Assembly (NCBI GenBank): GCA_016903695.1
Contig: JADQBB010000032.1
Coordinates: forward strand, 1-50,633
DNA: 50,633 nt
DNA from: Chlorogloea purpurea SAG 13.99
GTDB taxonomy: Bacteria; Cyanobacteriota; Cyanobacteriia; Cyanobacteriales; Microcystaceae
Direction of reading: 5' to 3'
The stretch's first letter is position 1. The number at the start of each line of letters is the position of its first letter. The position numbers and the translations under genes are program-made. Below, one piece after another: positions 17,202 through 23,527 of the stretch. Under the pieces are notes generated by a model. It saw only the letters and a program-made list of their open reading frames with translations. It ran no database searches and had not been told where the DNA came from.

Positions 17202-18267
17202 CCGACGCAATTTGAGCATCGGCAGTGTTATCGCCGTGGCTATCATGCTCTTGATTACTATCATGGGCGCACCAGGTAGCGGGGTCGATCGTGGTTCCAC
17301 TTACGGACGCTCTCCCGGTGGTTATGGGGCTTGGTATAGTTATATGTTAAAGCGATCGACTCCCGTGGAAAGATGGCGCAAGTCTTTCTCCACCCTCGCC
17401 AAACAAGAGGGATTAACTACTCTGGTGAGGGTTTATCCAGAATTAACGGGGGAGACGATCGATACGGAAGTGATGCAATGGGTCGAACGGGGCAATAATT
17501 TAGTAATATTGGGTGTGCGTGAGCCGGTGAGCGCGGCAGAATTCACGAGCATTATCCCCCACGAAACCGGTGCAATTAAAATTGATACCACCAGGAGACA
17601 AACTAGTTCCACAGTAACAACTCTTTTGGAGGATAAATACGGGGCTATCGTCTGGCGTACACCCGTGGGAGAGGGTTCGATCGTTCGGGCGGTCACACCT
17701 TATCTGGGGGCTAATGCCTATCAAGATTCTCCCGGCAACTATGAATTTTTAACCATGGTGGTTAGAAAATTCAATCAACCGATTTTAATAGATGAATACT
17801 TACACGGCTATAAAGACAAAGAAACCGTAACTAAAGAAGTAGGGGATAATATTTGGACTTATTTAGTCCGCACCCCTTGGTTAATTTTCTTCGTTCAAAG
17901 CGTTTTCGTCCTCGCTATTTTTATATTCGCCCACAACCACAGATTAGGAAAACCTGCTATCCTGAAATCCCCCGAAACTAATAATAGTGAGGCTTATATA
18001 ATAGCTTTATCCCAAGTATTGCACAAGGCTCAGCAAAGTCAATTCGTAATGGGTAAAATTAATCAATCAGAACAGTTGGCTTTACAGAAAAAACTAAATT
18101 TAGGAGAAACTTTATTACCTATTTCTGAATTACTGGAGGCATTATTAGCGGAAGGCAAGTTCGTAAGCGAATTAGAGAGTTTATTAAAAATTCAAACACC
18201 CCATCTCGATGATAGGGCCTTGAGCGGATGGTTAGAGAAGTGGCGACAAATGAAATTAAAATTATGA
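17188..18267 (+). CDS. DUF4350 membrane protein
   Basis: A 359-residue protein of the DUF4350 group. It has a transmembrane helix near the N-terminus (about 13-30), an extracytoplasmic domain resembling the GATase-like fold of DUF4350 (about 35-215), a second helix (about 237-258, WLIFFVQSVFVLAIFIF) and a helical cytoplasmic tail. The segment DRGSTYGRSPGGYGAWYSYM near the start is typical of the family. I chose ATG 17188, a 14-base overlap with the DUF4129 gene; GTG 17176 is an alternative four codons longer. The MoxR/DUF58 partners often found with this pair are absent. Function is unknown. Confidence 0.85.
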   Translation: MRKFNRRNLSIGSVIAVAIMLLITIMGAPGSGVDRGSTYGRSPGGYGAWYSYMLKRSTPVERWRKSFSTLAKQEGLTTLVRVYPELTGETIDTEVMQWVERGNNLVILGVREPVSAAEFTSIIPHETGAIKIDTTRRQTSSTVTTLLEDKYGAIVWRTPVGEGSIVRAVTPYLGANAYQDSPGNYEFLTMVVRKFNQPILIDEYLHGYKDKETVTKEVGDNIWTYLVRTPWLIFFVQSVFVLAIFIFAHNHRLGKPAILKSPETNNSEAYIIALSQVLHKAQQSQFVMGKINQSEQLALQKKLNLGETLLPISELLEALLAEGKFVSELESLLKIQTPHLDDRALSGWLEKWRQMKLKL

Positions 18268-18440
18268 ACCCGATAAAAAAGAGAGGTGTTATCCTCTCGA
18301 TTTTCACGGCTTTCGCCGTCTTTTAATTTTTTGCTCAGCATTTTGAATTGTTTTTTGATCTGTCTCTGTCTCGCTGAACCACCTTTGCCTTTATCGTTAC
18401 GTCCTTCGCGGCGAGGAGACTCCCACCTTTTAAGTCGCAT
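18192..18440 (-). CDS. Small basic protein, possibly frameshifted
   Basis: A Lys/Arg/Gly-rich ORF whose ATG at 18440 follows a strong AAGGAGG ribosome-binding site by five bases, which argues it is translated. The first 45 residues (MRLKRWESPRREGRNDKGKG, then GGSARQRQIKKQFKMLSKK) look like a small RNA- or ribosome-associated protein, but I cannot name a family. As read, the frame runs on through an intrinsic terminator and 76 bases into the antisense of the DUF4350 gene, which is unnatural. A -1 shift at the A6 run (18327-18332) would instead give the tail IKRRRKP and stop at 18304-18306, just before the terminator. The true product is therefore probably about 45 residues. Confidence 0.5.
   Translation of the reverse strand: MRLKRWESPRREGRNDKGKGGSARQRQIKKQFKMLSKKLKDGESRENREDNTSLFYRVHNFNFICRHFSNHPLKALSSRWGV
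18275..18298 (-). terminator. Intrinsic terminator for the small basic gene
   Basis: Read on the minus strand, the stem GAGAGG/CCTCTC (18298-18293 with 18286-18281) with a 6-nt loop is followed directly by six T (18280-18275). This is a compact intrinsic terminator for transcription that comes from the small basic gene. Confidence 0.7.
18306..18332 (+). terminator. Intrinsic terminator after the DUF4129/DUF4350 pair
   Basis: The stem ACGGC/GCCGT (18306-18310 with 18315-18319) with a TTTC loop is followed by CTTTTAATTTTTT on the plus strand. It lies 39 bases after the DUF4350 stop and should end that transcript. Confidence 0.65.
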
Positions 18441-18551
18441 ACGCGCCTCCTTTTTCATTTACAGATTCATCTTAGCATAGGGACTGAGCAGTGACAGACT
18501 TTTTGATGCGAATGTCGATTCGCCCCCACTCTACGAGGGTTTCTGAAAATA

Positions 18552-18827
18552 TTAATTTTCTTCTGCCATTAATAATTTTAAAGCCATGAGAGCGAAGACG
18601 ATCGCCGCACCCGCCTTGAGAATCCGCGTGGGTAATATCTGCCCCAAAGTGCCGCCAGCGATCACACCGAGAAAACTAGCGAGGATTAAAGCTATTACGG
18701 AACCGAAAAACACGGCCTTGGGGGATTGGGAACTACCGCCGAGAGCGATCGCCGCTAACTGACTTTTATCGCCTATTTCCGCGAGAAATACCGTCATGAA
18801 AGTTAAACCGAATAATTGCCAATCCAT
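18552..18827 (-). CDS. UPF0016/GDT1 half-size protein (hemi-Mnx), second subunit
   Basis: A 91-residue membrane protein with one UPF0016 domain: three predicted helices and one signature AEIGDKSQLAA (ExGDK[ST], residues about 17-22). Full-length family members (TMEM165, Gdt1, cyanobacterial Mnx) carry two such halves and move Mn2+ or Ca2+ against protons. This is the C-terminal-like half encoded separately. I chose ATG 18827, because a longer frame reading up to 18932 only overlaps the upstream gene and lacks a start signal. It follows the first half after two bases, so the two are surely co-translated and probably form the working heterodimer. Manganese export is the likely role. Confidence 0.88.
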   Translation of the reverse strand: MDWQLFGLTFMTVFLAEIGDKSQLAAIALGGSSQSPKAVFFGSVIALILASFLGVIAGGTLGQILPTRILKAGAAIVFALMALKLLMAEEN

Positions 18828-18829
18828 AA

Positions 18830-19177
18830 TTAACCCCCGATGACATCTACTACTAATAAACCCGATATTACTAGTAACAAAACCGCTACCGCCATATTGA
18901 GAACTTTGGGCGATAGACGTTTGGCAATCCAATAACCGATCATGACACCCAATAAACTTGTAGCGATCAAAGCCGTGGCCGCACCAGCGAAAACAACCCA
19001 GGGGGAACCCGATTGGGCGCTCATCAACAGCGTGGCCAATTGAGTTTTATCGCCGATTTCCGCGAGGAAAATGGTGATGAAGGTGGAACTCAACACAGTC
19101 CCAAAAGCCGGGGATTTTTTCTCCGGGGGCGAGGGGATAACGCTAGTCTCGATCGCTGCGGGTTTTATTACTGTCAT
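18830..19177 (-). CDS. UPF0016/GDT1 half-size protein (hemi-Mnx), first subunit
   Basis: A 115-residue membrane protein with one UPF0016 domain. After a short cytoplasmic N-terminus of about 25 residues come three helices. The first carries LAEIGDKTQLATLL, the conserved ExGDKT cation-binding motif. It pairs with the downstream half, which supplies the second motif. The family exports Mn2+ from the cytoplasm to the thylakoid lumen or periplasm in cyanobacteria, protecting against manganese excess and feeding photosystem II. The substrate here is inferred from the family. The start is ATG 19177. Its promoter probably shares the interval with the polysaccharide-export gene. Confidence 0.88.
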   Translation of the reverse strand: MTVIKPAAIETSVIPSPPEKKSPAFGTVLSSTFITIFLAEIGDKTQLATLLMSAQSGSPWVVFAGAATALIATSLLGVMIGYWIAKRLSPKVLNMAVAVLLLVISGLLVVDVIGG

Positions 19178-19261
19178 GGAGGGGGAAAGTTTTCATTTTC
19201 TTTTCATTTTTAACACATAATGGCTGCATACTGCCACACCCACGCCCATAATTTGCCGAGC

Positions 19262-19289
19262 TTGAGATTATACTGGTGTTGAATAGAAT
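19262..19289 (+). promoter_or_regulatory. Candidate promoter of the Wza-like gene, overlapping a divergent -10
   Basis: On the plus strand TTGAGA (19262-19267) and TAGAAT (19284-19289) are 16 bases apart and lie 25 bases before the start codon at 19315. The reverse complement of 19267-19272 is a perfect TATAAT, correctly oriented for the UPF0016 pair, though its -35 is weak. The two promoters would be mutually exclusive. Confidence 0.45.
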
Positions 19290-19314
19290 AAGCGAAGATC
19301 GAGTGTGAGGCCCC

Positions 19315-20733
19315 ATGGTTAAAAAGAAGATGACAACTAGCGTTATAGCCCTTATGGCATTATTGCTGCCCTATTCCTTTACTTTACCTGGTTGGGCCCA
19401 ATCTACTTTTAACCCTGCGGAACTTAAAGCCGCACCCCCGGCAGAAACCCCCTACACTCTGGGGCCGGGCGATCGTGTTCGCATTACAGTATATCAAGTA
19501 CCGGATTTTAGCGGTGAGTTCCTGATCCTGCCCGATGGTACTATCACCCTACCTCTACTGGGATTGATCCGCGTCCAAGGTTTAACCGTTACCACCCTCT
19601 CTACTAATCTCTCACAGCGCTATAGTGAATTTTTAAAGAGACCGATCATTACCGTATCCGTAATCACACCCCGCCCTCTACAACTGGCCATCGCCGGTGA
19701 AATTAATAGTCCAGGCACCTACACCCTACCCATCAGCGAAGGGCAAAAATATCCTCTGGTGACGGATTTAATCCGACAGGCCGGCGGCATCACGACGGTA
19801 GCGGATATAAGGCAGGTACAATTAATCAGGAAAATAGGTGATCGAGATCAGGTTTTGAATTTAAACCTCTGGGAAGTTGTCCAGAATGCCAATTTAGGTC
19901 AAGATATTAGTCTCAGGGACGGCGATCGGATTTTTGTACCCACTCAAACCGCTTTGAGCGTGGCGGAAACCCGTCAATTAGCCGCCGCCAATTTCGGCAT
20001 CGAATCAAACCAGGAAATTACTGTTACGGTAGTGGGAGAAATTAACCGTCCAGGTGCTTATCGAGTTACCCCTAGTCAAAGCACGACTACCGTGGGTGGT
20101 TCCACGGGAGGGACGAAGCGACAACCGCCGCGATTAACTCTAGCTTTACAGTTGGCGGGGGGAATAAAACCGTTAGCTGATTTACGCAACATCACCATTA
20201 ACCGTTTCAATCGCAACGGTACGCAACAAACTATTAATGTGGATTTATGGAGTCTCGTCACCACGGGCAATATCGAAGAAGATGTGATCTTACAGGAAGG
20301 AGATAGTATCAGTATTCCCACCGCCGCCGATATACCACCAGAAGATGTGAGAACTCTCGCTACTGCAAGTTTCGCCCCCAACCTGATCCGGGTTAACGTG
20401 GTGGGAGAAGTGATCAGACCAGGTGCTGTGGAAGTTCCACCGAACGCCACTTTAAATCAAGCTTTATTAGCCGCAGGCAGTTTCGATAAACGTCGGGCTA
20501 GAGAGTCGATCGTGGATTTAATTCGCCTCAACCCTAACGGTACGGTCACGAAAATGTCTCTCAATGTGGATTTCAGCAATCAGATCGGCAAGAATAACCC
20601 CACCTTGCAAGAGAACGATGTGATTATAGTTAATCGCAGCACTCTGGCGCAGGTGACGGATACTATTAATACGATCGTCAGTCCGATCGGTACTGCTTTA
20701 GGCTTAGCTAATTTTGTAAATATTTTCCGTTAA
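19315..20733 (+). CDS. Polysaccharide export protein (Wza/GumB family, SLBB domains)
   Basis: A 472-residue outer-membrane polysaccharide export protein. It has a signal peptide cleaved around LPGWAQ-S (residues about 28-30), the Poly_export domain (about 46-130, starting YTLGPGDRVRITVYQVPDF), and three SLBB-like ligand-binding domains. Each SLBB domain opens with a similar phrase: AGEINSPGTY, VGEINRPGAY and VGEVIRPGAVEV. There is no lipobox, unlike E. coli Wza. The C-terminal helix IGTALGLANFVNIF may enter the outer membrane. The related export pump (a Wzc-type kinase) is not nearby. ATG 19315 fits the signal peptide; ATG 19330 would also keep one. It would give a channel for capsule or released polysaccharide. 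Confidence 0.93.
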   Translation: MVKKKMTTSVIALMALLLPYSFTLPGWAQSTFNPAELKAAPPAETPYTLGPGDRVRITVYQVPDFSGEFLILPDGTITLPLLGLIRVQGLTVTTLSTNLSQRYSEFLKRPIITVSVITPRPLQLAIAGEINSPGTYTLPISEGQKYPLVTDLIRQAGGITTVADIRQVQLIRKIGDRDQVLNLNLWEVVQNANLGQDISLRDGDRIFVPTQTALSVAETRQLAAANFGIESNQEITVTVVGEINRPGAYRVTPSQSTTTVGGSTGGTKRQPPRLTLALQLAGGIKPLADLRNITINRFNRNGTQQTINVDLWSLVTTGNIEEDVILQEGDSISIPTAADIPPEDVRTLATASFAPNLIRVNVVGEVIRPGAVEVPPNATLNQALLAAGSFDKRRARESIVDLIRLNPNGTVTKMSLNVDFSNQIGKNNPTLQENDVIIVNRSTLAQVTDTINTIVSPIGTALGLANFVNIFR

Positions 20734-20743
20734 AGTGGGAATT

Positions 20744-21034
20744 ATGGGAATTAAGGAACTTTTAAAAAACAAGCGAGAAGAAATTCTCACCATTGCCGCC
20801 CAACACGGGGCATCCAATATTCGGGTTTTCGGTTCGGTAGCTAGAGGAGAAGCTACAAATAATAGTGATGTGGATTTTTTAGTCGAACTGTCTCCAGAAC
20901 GATCGTTGTTAGATCAGATCGGCTTGATTCAAGATTTAGAAAAGTTACTGGGCGTGAGGGTCGATGTGGCTGAATTAGATGGACTCCACAAACTGATCCG
21001 GGACACGGTACTAAGCGAAGCTGTACCCCTATGA
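20744..21034 (+). CDS. mntA: MNT-domain nucleotidyltransferase antitoxin
   Basis: A small MNT-type protein of 96 residues from ATG 20744; GTG 20735 would add three codons. The core motif GSVARGEATNNSDVDFLVEL has the GSx10-DxD arrangement of minimal nucleotidyltransferases. In MntA/HepT systems the antitoxin transfers AMP to a Tyr of the HEPN toxin and so blocks its RNase activity. The gene overlaps the following HEPN gene by four bases (ATGA), the usual translational coupling of this module. It begins 10 bases after the polysaccharide export stop and may be read through from it. Confidence 0.93.
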   Translation: MGIKELLKNKREEILTIAAQHGASNIRVFGSVARGEATNNSDVDFLVELSPERSLLDQIGLIQDLEKLLGVRVDVAELDGLHKLIRDTVLSEAVPL

Positions 21035-21375
21035 AAGGGGATATTTTATATCTGAGCAATATCGAAGAATGTATCGAACTGATAGAAGCCTATACCGCGG
21101 GTGGTAAAGAAGTTTTCCTCGCCACCCGAATGATTCAAGATGCCGTCATTCGCAATTTTGAAGTGATTGGAGAAGCTACCAAGCGACTTTCCCCTGAACT
21201 CAGAAAAGCTCACCCCGATATTCAATGGCAACAAATAGCAGGGTTGAGAGATGTCTTGATCCACGATTATTTAAGAGTTAATCTTCATCGGGTCTGGAAC
21301 ATTATCGAGCAAAATTTGCCTGATTTAAAAAAGAGGGTCAAAGAAATTATGCAAGAGCTAGAGCCAAAAGAGTAA
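21031..21375 (+). CDS. hepT: HEPN-domain toxin (DUF86, HepT-like)
   Basis: A 114-residue all-helical HEPN protein, partner of the MNT gene just upstream. The RNase motif Rx4H is present as R73..H78 in LRDVLIHDY, and the following Tyr80 is in the position that MntA-type partners modify. NFEVIGEATKRLSPE is the usual central DUF86 sequence. The pair forms a type II or type VII (modification-dependent) toxin-antitoxin module, often found as a mobile cassette in cyanobacteria. It ends 46 bases before the convergent GT26 stop. Confidence 0.92.
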   Translation: MKGDILYLSNIEECIELIEAYTAGGKEVFLATRMIQDAVIRNFEVIGEATKRLSPELRKAHPDIQWQQIAGLRDVLIHDYLRVNLHRVWNIIEQNLPDLKKRVKEIMQELEPKE

Positions 21376-21421
21376 GATAATTAACTTATTTTTGTTATCC
21401 GTATGTTATTTGTCTTATTAA

Positions 21422-22216
21422 CTATCGATAAACGCGCCGCCGGGTTACGAATCTCTCCCGCCATGACTGTAATAATTGCCAAGCGAATAGAACTACAAAG
21501 CAGGGATTATTGATCAGATAGCGTTGCCAAAGCCGCCGGGGTTCGGAAAAGAGACGGTATAGCCACTCTAAACCCGCACCCATCATCCAGCGGGGCGCTT
21601 GAGATACTTCGCCGCTGTGAAAACGGAAAGCCGCACCGACACCGATCATGACTGCGTTGAGATGTCCCTGTTGCCTGCTCATCCATTCCTCTTGTTTGGG
21701 ACACCCCAAGCCTACCAACACTACTTTGGCACCGCTTCTTTGGATTAATTCTCGATCGTGCGCTTCTTCTTCTTTCGTGAAGGGGCGGAAAGGCGGTGAA
21801 TAACTACCGGCGATGATCAGATGGGGGAATTGTCTTTTTAAATTGGTTTCTAATTTATCTAAAGTGCTGGGTGTGCCTCCATAGAGGTATATTGGTATAC
21901 CTGTACGGGAGGCTCGATCGCACCAAGCTAACATTAGATCAGGCCCGTAGACACGAGTTTGCTGCTTAATACCCAATAATCGTAACGCCCAAACTAAAGG
22001 CATACCATCGGGGGTAATTAAACCCGCATTATTAATGAGACGACGATAGGTCTCGCACCAATAACCACTCATTACCACATGAACATTAGCGGCCACCACG
22101 TAACAGGATAAACCCGAATTAACCCAAGTTTGTATTCTATTGCAAGCATCTACATAACTGGTAGCATCAAGTCTAGTGCCAATAATTGACCGATAATTTA
22201 GTAATGATAGTGTCAC
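21422..22216 (-). CDS. WecG/TagA/CpsF family glycosyltransferase (GT26)
   Basis: A 264-residue GT26 enzyme. Family features are the NVHVVMSGY and ITPDGMPLVWALRLLG segments (residues about 44-85), LYGGTPSTLDKLE (about 114), VLVGLGCPKQEEWM (about 165) and GVGAAFRFHSG (about 187), followed by RAPRWM-type residues (QAPRWMMGAGLEWLYRL). WecG-like members add a ManNAc-type sugar to a lipid-linked precursor; the acceptor here is not known. The C-terminus is basic and Trp-rich, a membrane-interaction appendage known in TagA enzymes. Its start is only 36 bases from the divergent binding-protein gene. Confidence 0.94.
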   Translation of the reverse strand: MTLSLLNYRSIIGTRLDATSYVDACNRIQTWVNSGLSCYVVAANVHVVMSGYWCETYRRLINNAGLITPDGMPLVWALRLLGIKQQTRVYGPDLMLAWCDRASRTGIPIYLYGGTPSTLDKLETNLKRQFPHLIIAGSYSPPFRPFTKEEEAHDRELIQRSGAKVVLVGLGCPKQEEWMSRQQGHLNAVMIGVGAAFRFHSGEVSQAPRWMMGAGLEWLYRLFSEPRRLWQRYLINNPCFVVLFAWQLLQSWRERFVTRRRVYR

Positions 22217-22252
22217 GAGCGTTAAACCTACTTTCGACTCCTTATTTCTAAT

Positions 22253-23524
22253 ATGCCCAGCTCCTTTCTAAAAACGATCACCCTGGTTTTCTTGATTTTG
22301 TTATCGGTCATGTACCCGTTAAATCCTGGCGCTACCGCGGCGGAAAATCCCGTGAAGATCAGGGTTTTAATGCCCGCCCCCGATGCGGCGGAATGGAAAC
22401 CGTTTCTAGAAAGATTCCACGCCGGGCAAAAGAGAATACACTTGGAAATCGAGGAAGGCCCCACATCTCCCGACACTTTAGAAGATATATACACCACGTC
22501 ATTCCTGCTGGGCAATTCCCCTTACGATCTAGTTTTGATGGATGTGGTGTGGACGGGAAAATTCGCCGCCTCTGGCTGGCTGCAACCGGTGGATAATCTC
22601 ATCAACTCCGGGGAGTTAAAAGAGTTTCTCGATGGAGATGTGGAAGCGGGACGTTACGAGGGACGATTATATCGTATTCCCCTACGCTCCGACGCGGGGT
22701 TACTCTACTATCGTCAAGATTTACTAGAAACCTCCGGCTATTCGGCCCCCGATACTTTCACTCAATTACTGGAGATTTCTCGTAGTCTGCAAAAAGAGGG
22801 AAAGGTGCAATGGGGCTATCTCTGGCAGGGAAAACAGTACGAAGGTCTTTCTGCTATGTTCGTGGAAATATTAGAAGGCTTCGGGGGCTTTTGGGTGAAA
22901 TCCGATACTTTAGAAGTGGGTTTGGATCAACCCCAAGCCATCTCAGCGGTCAAGTTTCTCCAGGGAACTCTGAGGGAGGGGATTTCTCCCCCTGGGGTTA
23001 CTAGCTACGCTGAAGAAGATACCAGGCGCATCTTCGAGAGCGGCAAGGCGGCTTTCATCCGCAATTGGCCTTATATGTTCGGTTTGGCTAATCTCCCCGA
23101 TTCTGCTGTGAAGGGAAAGTTTAATATTAAGCCCATGGTACACGCTCCAAGTTACAGCAGTGGGGCTTGTTTGGGTGGTTGGGGTTTGGGCATTGCGAAA
23201 AGCACTGCCCATCCGCAAGAATCTTGGGAGGTGATTCAATATTTGACGAGTGAATCGGTGCAAAGAGATTTTATTTTAGCCACCAGTAAATTACCTTCCC
23301 GTAAGGCTTTGTATAATGACCCTCTTATCGTCGCCCAGTATCCCCATTATCCTCGATTATTGCAGATAGCTCAAAATAGCGCGCTCCGCCCGGCGATCGC
23401 TCAATACGCTCAAGTGTCTTCTATCCTGCAACGTTACCTTAGCAGTGCTTTAACCGGGAGACTATCCCCGGAGATAGCGATGGCGAAAGCGGCTAGAGAG
23501 ACTCGCCAACTATTGAGGAGATAG
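22253..23524 (+). CDS. Extracellular solute-binding protein, family 1 (sugar ABC transporter)
   Basis: A 423-residue periplasmic binding protein of the maltose-binding type. The signal peptide covers about residues 1-28 (ending near GATAAEN) without a lipobox Cys. Typical features are PYDLVLMDVVWTGKFAASGWLQPVD near 85-110, a YRIPLRSDAGLLYYRQDLL segment near 135, and GGWGLGIAKSTAHPQESWEVIQYL near 305-325. The expected ligand is a sugar or sugar alcohol such as trehalose, maltose or glucosylglycerol. Permease and ATPase genes are not adjacent, so it must rely on components encoded elsewhere. It converges with rsh, with three bases between stops. Confidence 0.92.
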   Translation: MPSSFLKTITLVFLILLSVMYPLNPGATAAENPVKIRVLMPAPDAAEWKPFLERFHAGQKRIHLEIEEGPTSPDTLEDIYTTSFLLGNSPYDLVLMDVVWTGKFAASGWLQPVDNLINSGELKEFLDGDVEAGRYEGRLYRIPLRSDAGLLYYRQDLLETSGYSAPDTFTQLLEISRSLQKEGKVQWGYLWQGKQYEGLSAMFVEILEGFGGFWVKSDTLEVGLDQPQAISAVKFLQGTLREGISPPGVTSYAEEDTRRIFESGKAAFIRNWPYMFGLANLPDSAVKGKFNIKPMVHAPSYSSGACLGGWGLGIAKSTAHPQESWEVIQYLTSESVQRDFILATSKLPSRKALYNDPLIVAQYPHYPRLLQIAQNSALRPAIAQYAQVSSILQRYLSSALTGRLSPEIAMAKAARETRQLLRR

Positions 23525-23527
23525 GTA

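Noticed and set aside
18286..18480. Plus-strand ORF of 64 codons rich in Leu and Ser.
   Set aside because: Antisense to the small basic gene, and it crosses the terminator hairpins.
18828..18932. Longer N-terminus for the second UPF0016 protein.
   Set aside because: The extension overlaps the first half-protein, lacks a membrane pattern or ribosome-binding site, and ATG 18827 follows the first stop by two bases.
19178..19314. Manganese riboswitch (yybP-ykoY type) ahead of the UPF0016 pair.
   Set aside because: I looked for the paired loops and conserved core upstream of 19177 and saw none; the leader is short and mostly A/T.
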